A stretch of DNA of 64,000 bases, taken from Monosiga brevicollis MX1 (lineage: Eukaryota > Opisthokonta > Choanoflagellata > Craspedida > Salpingoecidae). Position 1 is the stretch's first letter. Every line of letters starts with the position of its first letter. Below the pieces are notes generated by a model. That model worked only from the letters and a program-made list of their open reading frames with translations. It made no database searches and was not told the origin of the DNA. The stretch is from positions 599,661 to 663,660 of the forward strand of contig NW_001865058.1 in NCBI RefSeq assembly GCF_000002865.3, read 5' to 3'. A program made the position numbers and the translations under genes. Positions 49,792-63,196 of the stretch are shown here, in pieces.

Positions 49792-52700
49792 CTACGAGTC
49801 GCAAACAGCGGCATCGGCCCACCGACGACGCACCATGGTTGCCTGACGACGAAAGGTGGCCAGGTTGGCAGTGAAGCGGTCGCGGTTCTTCATGCTCAGA
49901 TTCGGCTCAATCTTGGCCATAAGACCCTCGAAAGCTTCTGAAACCTGCACGCGCACATGATAGATCATGGAAAGCAACAACGCCATGAGAAGAACGATGG
50001 CCGTGCAACCAACCGATGACAGAAGGCGTTTTATTGGCCAGGGGGTAATATATCATCCAATCAACTCCAGCATGAGAGGAGACGACGAACGACGCGAGCG
50101 TCGCAGCCTCTTTTACGTCCGCAAAGACGTACCACTTGTTGTTTCTGGCCAGCCAGGTTCTGTGCCAGACGCATCTTGACGGCTTCAAAATGGCCTGCAT
50201 TCAGCAGGAGCAAACCCAGCATGGGTCGGGAGAGACTCCACTGGTTGCGGCATTCCTCAAACATGACGCTCGCAAACATGTCATATAGCATCTACAATGT
50301 CGGTCCCCAGACGTCAGTCACACCCGTAACCCCCTTGACATAGCGCTCCGTTTTATTTGCCAAGCCCATCCACACAGACCTCGCCCAATTTGTCGTTGCA
50401 TTGCTCAAGCAAGTTGCCAATGACGCTTGCCTCCATGTCGGGTTTTGAACGTGCCCGTCTAACAACAGCCATGATCATCATCAGCATCATCATTATCATA
50501 TGCGATACGTTGTCGGCTCAGGAAGACACCTCGGGGTGACAACTCACCGTGTCACAACAAAGGTGATGAGGAAGTCCAGGGTGGTGCAGCAGTGGGTGGA
50601 GATGGTCGTGGTCACCGACTGGATGCCGTCTGCCACCGTCGCAATCACGTAGCTAAAGCCACAGCCCGGCAGGCGCCAAAGTTAGACCGCACTTTGCCGA
50701 CCATGCAAGACTGAAAGGACCCTTCATTCTTCTTTTCCAGGGACCAACGCTTTTGACAACAAACCTAAAGAGATCGGCGGGTAGCTGGGCAAAGCAGTGC
50801 GTGTGGTCCTTGGCCACGGCCTGGAGCAGGCTGTAATACCCCTTGGAAAGCTTGGGGTAGCTGTTCAAATCTTCCAAGGGGATGGCTGCCAACATCTTGA
50901 AGAAGATGCCCAAGGCTCGGTCAAGTGCCGCATCACCTTGAACACACAAGAGACGAGAGAGAAAGTGAAATCAGAAGACGAAGATGGCTCAGGTAAAAGA
51001 GAAGCCACCGACGTCATCCCGTCTAGCACCCATTCAGCGCTGAAGAAACAGCCCGAACCACAAGTGCCAGACACCTCACGCACCATAGAGCGAGAAAACG
51101 CCAAAGTTAACGTAGTCACCCGTCAAGGCCCAGCGCAGAATGTTGAAGCAAACCGCAATGCCCTTGTACTTTTCACGGTACACATCGCCATTGGCCGGCA
51201 CGCTGGTTTGCAGCAATTGCTCACCATAGGCTTGGAGCATGTTGCTAAACATTAAAAGCCCAGATGCATGGCACAGACTATGAGCCCTTGCTCAAATCAC
51301 CCCAAGACACAGTAGCCAGGGGCAGTTGGACAAGCCACTCGCCTGGTCTCGCGGAAGAGCAAAATGCCATTGGGACTAGAAATGCCAAATTGCAGTCGGG
51401 AGTTGCGGTTGTGCACAAGCTCACACTATTCTCGTCAAGAACAGCCACCATCGATGAGGGTTTGTTTGCTCACAACAAGAGGGCCCAACGTAAGCCGCGA
51501 GGAACCCGTAATACCAACCATGCACTTGAGAATGGGATTGGCGACATCCGAGTCGAGAGCAAACAAGCCCGCACATTTGACCAGCAGCTGCATAATGACA
51601 CCCACACAAAGAGTCGTATCAGCTCGAACTTGAGAAAAACGAGCTTTCAAAGCAATATCGTTGCGCATGCTCGCTTGAGCTATGGCCCGCGTTGAGTTCG
51701 AACGCTAGCATACCTGGAGATAATCAGGATAAATCCATTCAAAGAGCATCATGTACGCAGAGCGCGTGGTGCAGGCAAACACCAAGCCACGCAGATCGCG
51801 AACAAAACCCAATGCTAGCGCCTAAGCCCGAAAACGGGTGCACCCATGTCACCCAGAGAATAGCGTGAAAGTTACGGTGCCCTGCCTCATGGCAAATTAT
51901 TCAGAAAAGTCCGCAACAACTCGGCTTACACGCAGTTCCATGTTGCGAGGGCTGCCATTCATCTGCAGCTGTTGTGCAATCTGTTGGCCCACAGCTGCCA
52001 AAGGAGCCATAAACTGCTCGAATCGCTGATCTTCCTCGGAGAATTCATGGGTCATGATTCGTCCCAAGGCCTGCACAGAGTATCAGATTCAACGGTCAGC
52101 TTCTCTCACGAGACGGGTGGACAGTCAAGATGGAGACGAGTGCTTTATGAGGAGGGGGCACACGCGTGAGAACATGCCGTGTAGAACGTGGTGCGGTGGC
52201 GCGTGTCTGTGACGTGCACGAGAAAAGGAAAGTTGCTTGGGGTATGGTTGGCCAAGATAAACTGCACCGATTGCAGCTTGACAAGCCTGCTCAAAGATAT
52301 GAAAGGACATGCAGCAATGAGTTGGTTGCATCCGCACAACAAAAAGTTTTGTCCTGAAACAAGAAAAGACGTGTCACGTGAAACTGACTTGCGCACGACA
52401 TTGAATGACAAGCAGAAGTCGCTAAACAACTTTAGAGTCTGCTCGAGAATGCGGTCCCTGCAAGCGTCGATCATGAACGCAAGTCAGCGAGTCACCATTA
52501 AACCGGGAAGGGGAGGAATCAAACTTCGGGAACCAGCGTTGCGATTTCGAAACCCTTTTTCCGGACAAGTGGACATGCGTGTGTGCTCACCCATCCACCC
52601 AGACTCGGAGGTTGGAGATGATCTTCTCGATGATCAAATTGAGCAGAGCGGTTTCGTCGCCCAGGCCCAGCTGCTGCTCCAAGCAAGCCTGCATGCGCAC

Positions 52701-55700
52701 AGAGCGGTTCATGTGCTCGCCAATGTAGTTGCTGCCGCAGCCACGCGCCAACAGGTCAACATAAGCTCCACGCGAAAGAGTTGTGTTTAAAAAGCAAAAC
52801 AAGATAGGGAATAGAAATGAAATGGCAGCCCTGTTTTGGCTTGTGCTGTCTTACATGCGCAGCTGCTGGAAAAAGTTGATCATGGCGATATCGATTTGCT
52901 CGCTCACGGGGGCGTTGCGAGCTTGAGTCTGCTCCTGCAGCGCATTCAGCAGCTTGAGGCAGCGACAGATGAGCTCGCCGTCAAACTGATCCTGATCGTC
53001 GTGGAGCACGCTAACACTCCGTGCGCCCAGGACCGCCCCGATAATGTACACGAGCCACGTCATTTGTCCTGCACACGATTTGACGACGATGCGAACACAC
53101 ACGTCACATCAGCAATAGCCAACGATCAAATACCTTCATGGTTTGTTTTTGTTTGCTTCTCGGTAATGAGTGGGCATTTCTCGGAATCAACACGGGGAGC
53201 ATTCACACGATGGCGTGGACAAGAAATCACGCCAACACGAGGACCCAACGCGTACCTTCAGCCAACCGGGTGGCTGGAGCAGATGGGCCAGATGCGGTGA
53301 GATTCTGCATGTACGTGGTCCCAACGGCGTCGAATCGCTCGACCAGCATACGACAGCCCTCTGCATACTCGCAGCGGGCAATGACCGCCGCCTGCTTCAA
53401 CTGTGTCTCGAGCAGCTAGATTTGGATCACGGCCGCACCAGGCAAGGTGACTGATGGCTTTGCGGCATGGTCGGTAACGAGGCGCAGGGGGAAGAAGCAC
53501 GACAAGGCTCACCGGTTGATCTTCGAGCGGATCATCCATTTGATTTTGCAAAACAAGCTCAACGGCAGACATGCGTGACTAATCGACGACACAATCCAAA
53601 CGCAAGCATGCCAGTGAGTGCAAAAATAAAAAAAAAAGACTACCATGGTTTGAAACCCGAGCGCAAGTTCGCGGAGGGGGAAGGGCACGTGGAAGCAAAG
53701 ACTGGGTGAAGAAGGCGTTTTGTTCCCCTGGCCCAACCTGGATGAATGCATCAAGGATGCGAGGCGCAAAGACGTGTAGGTTGTGTTGGTGCGTGTGGTC
53801 CGGTTTCAAGTAGGGAATGCCGTGAATCATGCGGTCCCACAAGCCCAAGACGTAGTGCAGGCTGAAAGGACCAAGGGCATGGCACCCAAGCAGGCGTTGG
53901 CATGAGAGCGGCGGCACTGAACGAGGCCAGTTCACTGCAGTACAGCAAGCAACTGAGACACGGTTTTGTGCAAGCCCGCCTGACCTGTTTGGTGCGTATT
54001 GCCAGTTGGTCAGGGATACGATGGTAAAGTTGGCCATGCCGGTGACAATTTCTTCATAGTACTTGGAGGCAATGAGCTCAGCCAGCTGAAAGTTTGTCTT
54101 GAGACGCGCAAGCAATCGACAAAACTCGTGGTAATTTCCTGGTCATGACAGGAACAAGAAAAACGAGGAGGTGAATGCGCCAAGCGCGACGGGTCAAGGA
54201 AAAGCAGGCATTCAGCAAAGTACGTACCAGGATCTTTGAATCCTTGCTGAGTTTGAAAGATTTGGCAGATGCCCTGTAGCAGCTGATCCAAATGCGTGGC
54301 CCGCTGGCAGAGTTTGCGTTTGGGGGCAGACATGGTTGGTGAGCCTGGGTATGTACTGCAGCAGCAAAGGGGCGCACTTGGGAGGAGGAGCGGCCAACCT
54401 GTTCCTGGTTGAAGATGGTACGACGAATGGAGGCCATCTGAACCAAAATGCCCAAAGCATGCGCTGCAATTCACTCGCGCGACGGCGTTGGGTTAGAGCC
54501 AGGCCAGGAAAAGCAGGTCATGTGCAGTAGTTGCTTTTGGGGTCCAGACATACTGGAGAGAGGGGCCTCCAGATTCATGTACAACTGAAAGAGGACAGGC
54601 AGGAGGGTTTCTTGGGTGATGGTACTGCGCCAAGCTGTCGAGCAAAGATGTGACCATTGGGGGCGGCGCATGAGCTTTGAGCAAATGGTGTCTGGGAGGG
54701 GTCGACACCGTGCATGCGCTAACCGGTAGGCGCTTGGACAGTTCGGAGGTCGTCGGTTGAGTCGTCGCCGGCCGTGCCAATAAAGTCAAAGCTGAGGCAA
54801 TTTTTCGTGAGCTGCAAAATCCAGTTCAGGAGCTGGAAGGCAGGCAAGGGGCAGTCCAAGTCAGCAGGGCTCACAGGGCCGGGGTGGCGGAGGAACGTGC
54901 AGCGAAGAGAAGGTGCAAGCAAAGCATACCCGGCCTGGATCAGCCACGTTGACCTTCTTGGCGGTGACGGCATCAATCATGTTGAGCGACTGTTGGAAAA
55001 TGGGAAACAAGACCTCGTCGCGAAAAGAGGCGGAGATCTGCAGCGGGAGCAACCGGCAATTGAGCATGCACCAAGAGGCTGTCACGTAAGCTGGCCGGGC
55101 CCAGTAGCAAAGGGCTGTGTCCAGCGGCCAACGCGGCTCCACCGTCTGAGAGTTTATGGGCAAGTGGGCAGCTCTGACCTTGCGATGCTTGGTCATGCCA
55201 CGAACGCTGTCGCTCTGGGACATTTCGCAGACGTTGGCGTTGAGGATCATGACGCCAATGGTCATGTAGACATCGCCACGGTCAAAGAAGCGTGCAGTGT
55301 CTTCGAGAATGGTGCGCGCTTCAAAGTTGCCAGCTTCGTCGGCGTCACACCAGCTGACTTTGGTGAGGCGGGCTATGCATTTGGTGACCTCGGTAATGAT
55401 AAACTGGTCCACCGAAGGTTTGGTGAGAAGATATTCGTAGAGAAAACTTCGCAGCTGCAGGCGGTCGGCCGGAGTGAGGGGCGACATGGTTTTAGTGACA
55501 CTGGCCGTGATGGCCGACGCTGCGATAAACTGGGCATAGGACTGGCTTGATTGTTCCAGGATGGTCCTGGTTCGAAAATGAGATTGTGAGCAGGTGTGGA
55601 GAGGTGCGCACCGCGAGTACCAGCAAAGGCCCTCAAGTCTGCGTGCTCCAGAAGCACAAGAGGCCAAACGGGAGAAGAAGAGACAGGCATTGCTTACCTA

Positions 55701-56085
55701 GCTTGTTCAAGGGCGTTGGGCCGCTCATCAAAGCTCATGAGAATCTGCTGTGCCTGCTGCCGCTCTTGAGCATCTGTTGTGCCTGTGGCATGAAGCGGGG
55801 TTCGGGCAGAGCAAAGAGGCGCGAGATATGTAGAGGAAGCAAAAAATCAACCATGTCAAGAGTGATTGAAAAGGAGGGCAAGGCAAGGGCGAGAAGGGGA
55901 CAACGGGCACACGAAATGAAATCGTGAAAAGACAGAATGCATGGAGGTCGAGCAGCCGTGCGCCGAGGCCACAAGCGCACGAGACCGTCTCCGCAAGAGT
56001 GGGTTGGGGTGAGGTGAAAACGGTGCGCACCTTCATAAAAGACATGGCAGATTCGCTCAAACTCAGTCAGAGAGGCTTGATCCAT
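49792..56085 (-). CDS. XPO7: Exportin-7 (importin-beta superfamily)
   Basis: Nuclear transport receptor built of HEAT repeats; binds RanGTP and carries cargo through the nuclear pore. The start at 56085 ([19 protein letters not shown]) aligns with the animal N-terminus; an upstream in-frame ATG at 56112 is possible. The importin-beta N-terminal part reads [60 protein letters not shown]7-specific blocks follow: [88 protein letters not shown]. Next come [69 protein letters not shown]-like and [37 protein letters not shown] and [20 protein letters not shown] near the stop at 49792. About 20 exons. Co-directional with the genes on both sides, no overlap. Confidence 0.95.
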
Positions 56086-56438
56086 GATGCCGGTGGCGAC
56101 GCGCCGCAGCACGCTGACCTAAAGCCTGCTGCCAAGCCAAAGTGAGCGCCTGTCTGACCACCGCTGGAGCCGCGCTGTTGGTCGATGACCGACGGCACCT
56201 CAACCCTCTTTCCCCACGCCCCTCCCCACACCACCCACCCATCCAAGCCACGTATACCCAACCCAAAGCCCCTCAAGCAAGCCATTCACCCCCATGCCCA
56301 CCGCCTCCCATCCTTTGTCCCGCTGCCGTTTCTCACCTCAAGGCCACTGCAGCAAACAAGCAACAACTTTTTTTTTTTGAAATTTTTATTTTATTTTCCA
56401 AGCTTTCTTTTTGAATGTTCAAATTTAAAAAATGTGGT

Positions 56439-56471
<33 letters not shown>

Positions 56472-56926
56472 GCATGTGTGTGTGTGTGTGTGTAAGCATG
56501 TGTGTGTGTAAGCATGTGTGTGTGTAAGCATGTGTGTGTGTGTGTAAGTGTGGTGTAAGCATGTTTGTGTGTGTGTGTGACTTCCGTGCATTTCGGCAAC
56601 CAACAGTGAGCAAACAAAAAGGGAAAAAAAAAGCTCGTCGCAGGGGGCAGGGTGTGTGAGGGGCTCAAACGGCCATAGCAAGCAGAGGTGCATCAATCGG
56701 CGTTCGATAAGAATAATGGAAAGAAGAAGAATGGTCATGGTCAGGCAAGCCGGCTCGATGATGCCTGCCTGCCATCTCCCAGCCAAATGTCAAGTGTCCT
56801 GGTTGGACCGACGAAGAACAATGGCATCATGAATATTATTAATTACATGTATCTCTAGCAATCATGGCAGTCGATCTGCTTCTGCTGGGAGGAAAAGGCT
56901 CCATGAAGAAACCGGCCAAACACTCA
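56086..56926. other. Intergenic region between XPO7 and the CKK gene
   Basis: Promoter side of XPO7 and 3' side of the CKK-domain gene, both on the minus strand. It holds a poly-T/AT-rich stretch (56369-56430) and the composite TG repeat (56438-56578). No gene is seen. Confidence 0.45.
56438..56578. repeat. Composite (TG)n / TAAGCATG repeat
   Basis: TG runs of varying length are interrupted five or six times by the same octamer TAAGCATG. The result is a higher-order pattern of about 16-36 bp. It arose by local duplication of a TG tract carrying the interruption. Confidence 0.9.
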
Positions 56927-59900
56927 TCAGAGCACGTTGACCTCTTTCTTCTTCCAAAGAATGTCACGGACCGCCACGCCATCGCAGACACTCAAGTCCC
57001 GAGATGGAAGGGGCTTAAACTCCTACACAGCACGGTAGAAGGTAAAATGGAATTGAGCCTGACAGCGCCAGTTCAAAACAAGGAAGCTCTCCCTTTCTCC
57101 TTCCTTTCCCGACCCCGACCGCTACCCCGTGGGTATTTCCAACTCGTCTTTTTCAAACCCTTTTCATCTTTTCGTACCTTGGCACCGCTGTCATAGCGGA
57201 AAAGCTGGGCGACCATGTCCGCAGGGATCACCTTGGGCCCGGCTCCAAACACCTTTTGAAGGACCGTGGGACGCTCCGGTGCTAAGCCATATATGGCACG
57301 GAACTTGAGGTTATTGGGGTCGCGCAGAACCACGACAAAGTGAGCCAGCGAGGATGCTTCCACGGCGGCCAGAGCCTTTCCCCGTCGGTCCGCATTTATG
57401 GCCCCCCCACCGAGGCAAGCTGGGCTCTTGATGGCGTTGCGGCAAATCCCCCGGTTGTCTCGGAGCGTCACCGCCGGGAGCGGCACACCCTCGGGTTGGG
57501 CCGTGCTCCGGCCCGATGGAGCGTTGGAGCCATGCCGTGAGCGATCGGAGCGGCGCGTACGGCCCCGCATGGTAGGGCTTGATGCATCGCGGTACTGGGT
57601 TCTCGACGTGCTGTGCATGGAAGGGCCTTCATCATCTGCAGTTGAAGCCGGATAACGCACCGACACAGTCCCACCGTGCCGCTGCTGTGCCCACGACGGC
57701 GTTGCTTCATCGTGCACTGAGCCATGGTACAGGTCGGATGAATCATCTTGAGCGACATGATGGCGCTGGTGGTGGTATCTGCTGCTGCTGTCGTTTTTGT
57801 TGTTGTTGCTGCTGCTGTTGTCCTGCTCGTGACTGCCGTTGCGAGCCGTTGTGGTATGAGATGAGACTGTGTTCTCTTCGCCCGAACGCGCCCGTCGCTG
57901 GGCTGCTAACCGATTGCGCTGCACGGCCAAAAGCCTCTCGCGTCGTTTGGCTGCATCCTCGGCCTGGCGCTCACGGGGCAGGGTATCGGAAAGTGCAACG
58001 GTAAACTCTACGGCAGTTGGCCGCACTCGGCCCTCGTTGTTGGGTGTGGCCGATCCTGGCGCGAGTCGGGGCGATGATGCTTGAAAGGGGTCTGATTGCT
58101 GTTGTTGCTGCTGCTGCTGCTGCTGGAGTTGTTGTTGTTGTTGTTGTTGTTGTTGCTGGTGGTGTTGATGTTGTTGCTGGTGTTGTTGTTGCTGGTGGTG
58201 TTGATATTGTTGCTGCTGGTGGTGCTGCTGTTGGTGGTATTGATGCTGCTGTTGTTGGTGGTGTTTGTGCTCATGATGGCGTTGCATTTCGGCAGTCGAA
58301 GCGATGCCACTCGTGTAACTGCGTGTCGTGGCTGATTCATCGCTCATCAACGAACGATTGAGGTCCTGCGCCGAGCGACGCTCAGCATCCGAGTGCCCAT
58401 CTGATCCATTGAGACGTGCATCGCCATTGATGGCACGCGGTCCACTATACTTGACGGTTCGGGATGGTGCCCCGGCAGTGGGGGAGGATTGCGCGTGCAG
58501 CTCCAGGCTTCTCTGGGACAGGCCTGTTGGCGCCTGCGCTGCATCAAAGGCGCGTAGAATGGAGTTGACCAAACCTTCCTGTGTCGAAGAGTCGAGTTGC
58601 CCAGCCCCTTGCTGGTTCAAGACCTGCTGGACGGCTGACTCGAGGTGACGGCGCGCATGCGGGTTCTGTATTTCTGCGGCCGAATCCTGCAAGTGATCTG
58701 GTCCATTGGGTGGCGCCAAGGGTACGAGGCGGTCCAGATGCAACGACGCCTGTACGCCCGGGGCCGTGGACATGCTGGTGGCCACGGCTCGCCGATTGCG
58801 GCGCACGGCGCTGCTTGCTCGTGGGCCTTGCACTGGCTCGACCTCGCCCGCACTCACAGCTGCAGAGCCCGAGTCCGAAGCGTCCTGCTCTTCAATTTGC
58901 GGCATATGGCGGGCAAAAAAATGTGTCGTGGCACTGGGTGTAGGGCGGCGCGGAAGCGGTGCCATCCCGTGCTCCGGTGAGCCGGCTCCTGGGCCCGGGG
59001 GTGAGGCGTTGACGGCAGCTTGGCGCGGTGGGGTGATACCGTGCCGTGAGGTTCCGGCTCCAGGCTCGGGACTGAGTGTGGCCCCATTGCGTTCCTCCTG
59101 CTCCAGCAAACTGACACCGGTAGGCACGTCCAAGGTGCTTGTGGAGCGGCGAAAGCGTTCAATGGCGTGGTGCTGCATTTCACTGCGTTTGGTGGCCAAG
59201 CGCTTGAGAGCAGCGGCGACTACGACCTCGTCATCATCCTGCCGGTCCTCATCGGTGCCCTGCATGGGGCTGGGGGAGCGCAAGGCGGGGTGGAAGGGGG
59301 AACGGCCGTTGTTACGACGGGCACTGGGTGCCGTCATGTCATCATCGGGATGTTCCGAGTCGCTGCTGAGTGACGCCGCCACAACTTGTCGCAATCGCTG
59401 CATGGCGGTCGTGGACTCGAGCCGCGTCAAGGCAGGCAAAACCTCGTCGTCGACACCATCGCGCCGAATCTGAACAGACACACGGGGTGCTTGCGAGCTG
59501 TCCCGGGACGCTGTGTCGTCTGGTTCTTCATCGGGCTCATCCTCGTACTCGGCATCGCTATCCTCGGAATGATTGGGATCACCACCGCGTTCCATTTTAA
59601 CAGCGTCCCCGTTGCTCAAGTCTTGCTCCTCATTCCTGCTCTCGTGATCCGGTTGCGGGCGCCCTGCGGCATCTTCTGCCGGTGAGTCGACTGCACCCGG
59701 AGCGGCCGCAGCCCTGGCGGCGGCCCTGGCAGCAGCCAGGACGGTGGCGTTGGCCTTTTGTGATTGGCGACGCTCGGCTTGTTCGCTGGCCTCTAGTGTA
59801 GCGTTGATGAGGACAGAGAGACGGCGGCCTGAGGCAGTGGCGGGGCCTGGCAATGATCGTCGACCCTTGGGTAAGACCTCGGCGAGTCGTGTGTGGTATG

Positions 59901-62118
59901 CCATGGCCGATGAAGTCGAGCCACGGCGTTGCGCACTAGGGGAGGGTGAGTCGGCGGATGCAACTGGGGAAGGGGAGCCAAAGGCAGGGGCCATGTTGAC
60001 GGTGAAGTGGGTAGATGCAAGGGCAGAAACTTCCCTGGAATCGTGAGCGGCGGGCACGGTGAGGCTGGCGCGCCCGGGGCGGGCAATTGGCTTTTTCGTT
60101 TGGGTGTGCGGAGCAGGGATGGACGCTCGGTGGGTTGGGGCTGGGGCACGAGCTGCAGTCCCATAGCCTTTGCCAAAGTGGACCACGACTGTGTCCTCGG
60201 CGTCGTTTGGCGTGGCGGCGGGAGGGGGGAAGAGCGGTTCGATGGTGGCGGCGGTGGGAGGCTCGACGGCAGGTTGTGCTTTGGACATGAAGTTGTTGGT
60301 GTTGCCGTCGGCAGGCGGAGCGCTCGACAGGCTTTGCTGTTGAAGCGGGCTGGGTTTTGGCAGGGTGCCGGGGCCGCTAGCGACGGGTGGGGTTGCTTCG
60401 GGCTCGGACCGAGGTTCTTCATCGGCATCGCTGGGGGTGTCCATTTCGGTTCCGTGATCTCCGTGCCGGCGTGGATCGTTGTGGTGGTAGATACGGTCTT
60501 CTGGACCAAAAACCAAATCAAAATCCTCCCAATCGGGCGATGCATGCTGACTAGCATGGGGACGGCGGTGGGAGCCGGCACTGTTCGTGTCACGTATGGG
60601 TCTGGAGAGAGATTGTCGATGAAGGTGGGCGTGAGATCGAGCATCTCCTGAATTGGGGTGTGCGGGCAGCCGATGGTCATTGGCTTGAACGTGGCTGCTC
60701 GTGGGGTGCTCGGTTGGTGACTGCCCTGTTGGTTGCAAGGGGGCGCGGGCGTCGGCGCTATGGTAGTGTGATGGTCCAGGGCTGTGCGGGTTGTCAGATT
60801 CAGGTGTGGCACCAGCGCGACGCAGATTGGAGGTGTTGGACTCTGGGCGCGAGGATTTGTGGGCGTGTAGAGCTGAGATTGGCCTGGCTCGCCGATTGGC
60901 AGGTCCACTGGTGGTGCGAAGCTCTTCTGCCTGTTGTTTCTGGGCCAGGAAGAGGGAGAGTGAGGAAGAAAGACAGGGCAGGTGAGAAGCAAGGAGGTTG
61001 TGGATCAAGCATGGAAGAGGGGGCACAGAAGGTGGATATTGGCTGGGCACAGAGGGTGGACATTGGCTGTGAGGGGATCGCTGTCAGGAGGGCGGGCACG
61101 TACAAGATGGGAGACGAGCTCAGAGTAGCGTGCCTGGCCAGCTTTGACGTTGGCGGGGCTGGTTGCAGATTGCGTGCGACGGGGCGGGGGTGTTTGAGGG
61201 GCTACATGCATGGCTTCGAACCGATCAAGATCTGCCAAATCATCAGCATGAGGCTGTTCATCTTGCAGGGTCGTGGTTGTTCGCATGGGATGTTCGCGGG
61301 AGACAGTGGCGTGCTTGTCGGTTGTGGTGCTCAGTTGAGGGCGAGCTGACACCACGCGGCGGGTATTGGCAAGTTGCGACTGGTCTGTGGAACGGCGGGC
61401 TGAGTAGGGCCGATTGTGTTGCCTGTGTGCGAAGGGCAGGGCGGGGGGGAGGAAAAGGGAAAGAACATGGGATGAGGGATGGAACGGGGTACAGGACTAC
61501 GAGGGGTTTACGTAGTGGTGGCGCCTTGCGAGCTCTTCACGTGGATGATCAAGAGTGCAGGGGAAAAGTAGGACACGCGAGATGAGGAGAGATACCTTCG
61601 CATGGCGGCAGCGCTGGTGGGACGCTTCGATGTGTGCGCGGCCAGGACGGCTTCATGGGAAAGGCCAGCCATATCAGGACTCGGTCCCGAGTGGCTACTG
61701 CCAGGCCTGCTCCTAGGATCGGGTCGAGCCATGGGTGAGCAGGTGAGCTGAAGAGAAATCACATGATGGAACGGGATCTTCGGGCTGTGAGAGATATGCG
61801 AGATGTGCGAGCTATTCAGGCTGTGTGGGATGTGCGAGCTATTCGGGCCGATCCCAACCTGGCAGAGGGCGGGGGCTGTGTCATGGCAGTGTGCATGGCG
61901 CGCGCAGCGGCAGCCGCTGGGAGGGTTGAGGATATGGGGCAAAACAGGAGAAGCATGATGAGATGGAGGTGAGAGGAGAAACCTTTGCAGCTCTTGGCGT
62001 GTGCAAAGACCACGGCGATGGGAGACATACCTTCAAAGTGATGGGCCTTGGCCTGAGCCTGATGTTGCTGGAGATAGCTTCCCTGAGCCATGATGGCGGC
62101 CAACGCGGCGGGGTTCAA
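56927..62118 (-). CDS. CKK-domain microtubule minus-end protein (CAMSAP/Patronin-like)
   Basis: The C-terminus is a CKK domain, the module with which CAMSAP/Patronin proteins bind microtubule minus ends: GICRNAIKSPACLGGGAI, SLAHFVVVLRDPNNLKFRAI, YGLAPERPTVLQKVFGAGPK, VIPADMVAQLFRYDSGAK. A phase-0 donor (exon ends 57178) joins the last exon (57022-56927), EFKPLPSRDLSVCDGVAVRD then ILWKKKEVNVL, completing the domain. Before it lies a charged helix (ERQAEDAAKRRERLLAVQRN) and a His/Gln tract (58090-58290), then about 900 low-complexity residues. The phase-0 intron near 60.94-61.1 kb joins ...ELVSHL to KQQAEELRTTSG. The 5' end is uncertain: Q-rich exon 1 from 62118 (MNPAALAAIMAQGS) with a GTATGT donor, or a start at 61732 (MARPDPRSRPGSSH). 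No calponin-homology domain, present in animal CAMSAPs, was found. Confidence 0.78.
58090..58290. repeat. Poly-Gln/His trinucleotide tract in the CKK gene
   Basis: Mixed CAG/CAA/CAC/CAT codons (minus strand) encode a run of about 65 residues that are almost all Gln or His, with a few Tyr and Leu. It lies about 90 codons upstream of the charged helix preceding the CKK domain, counted from the N-terminal side. Confidence 0.92.
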
Positions 62119-63196
62119 GAAAGGCTGACGCGTCGCGAGAATCGAGAATGCTGATCGGTTGGATCAGCAATCGCAGGAGGCGGAGGCAGAGGCGGGTGGG
62201 GGTTGTGTCCGCGGGTCGGGCGCGCGTTGATTGGGCTGGACTCTCTACGCCCCCACCCACGTTGAATGGGTCTGACCCGCCGCGGGGGGCTTGATGATGG
62301 CGCACATAGGCCCCCGAGCGGTTGAAGGAAGCAAACAGCTACAACGAGTACAGGGTTTCAAGAAGCGATGCTCGTGGTGAGCCGATGGCCAGAGGAGAGA
62401 TTGCGCCTCCCCAGGTCAGCGATGGATCACACTCCAGCGCGTTTGTTGGCAAGGGAAGCAAGGCCGGGCGGTGTCACCTTGTTCTCTCTCTCTCTCCCCC
62501 CCCCCCCGAGTCTTCAGATCTACCCACACGCCATATGTCAGGCAAGGACACAGGCGAGAGAACCAGCGCAAGAGCGAGAACGAGAGCGAGAACGAGAGAG
62601 TGATAAAAAAACGAAAAGAAAGCCCGCTCACGTTCAGCAAAAGCACCCAGCGCCACCCAGCCAGCCAGCCAGTCAGCCGTGCCCGCGCGAAAGAGAGAGA
62701 CAGAGACAGAGACAGAGACAGAGACAGAGACAGAGATAGAGAGATAGAAAGACAGAGGGAGAGAGTTTTTTGTTGTTCTACAAACACACTTTTTGGTTGT
62801 GTTTTAAGAGAGAAAGAGAGACAGAGACAGGGGCAGCGACAGAGACAGAGATGGAGATGAACTCTTGGTCACAGAGAGAGAGAGAGAAGAGCATGAAATT
62901 TTTAACTTTTTTTGTGGTCATACAACAAACAAACAAACAAACCAAGCGGGAGCTCTTGGATGGTGTGGTGGTAAACCGTGACGACAGAAACTCAAACTTT
63001 TGCTTCATAAACTACGGCGCAGTTTCCTCTTAAACGCCATGTACTGCTTCATCAATCCTCTAAAACAGCGCGTCAACTTCATCACCGTCTGACATTCGTG
63101 TCATTGAAGTGTGACTTTTATCACATTGTCGTTTGCTAGCAAGCCCACAACTTGACAACCACGCTCAAAAAAAAAAACACTCTGTGCCCGGCGACA
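62119..63196. promoter_or_regulatory. Divergent promoter region with purine-rich repeats
   Basis: This lies between the CKK gene (-) and the WD-repeat gene (+). It contains CT/C runs (62485-62508), GAGC/GAGA repeats (62574-62600), a (CAGAGA)n tract (62694-62742), further GA-rich DNA (62808-62890) and (CAAA)n (62925-62942). No gene is seen. Confidence 0.4.

Noticed and set aside
56438-56578. CRISPR-like pattern of repeats with regular interruptions
   Set aside because: The repeated part is a TG dinucleotide run and the interruptions are identical rather than unique spacers; it is a eukaryotic microsatellite.
59793-60992. 399-codon minus-strand frame overlapping the CKK gene in another frame
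   Set aside because: Low-complexity Pro/Ser/Thr shadow of the correct frame, which is the one that leads into the CKK domain.
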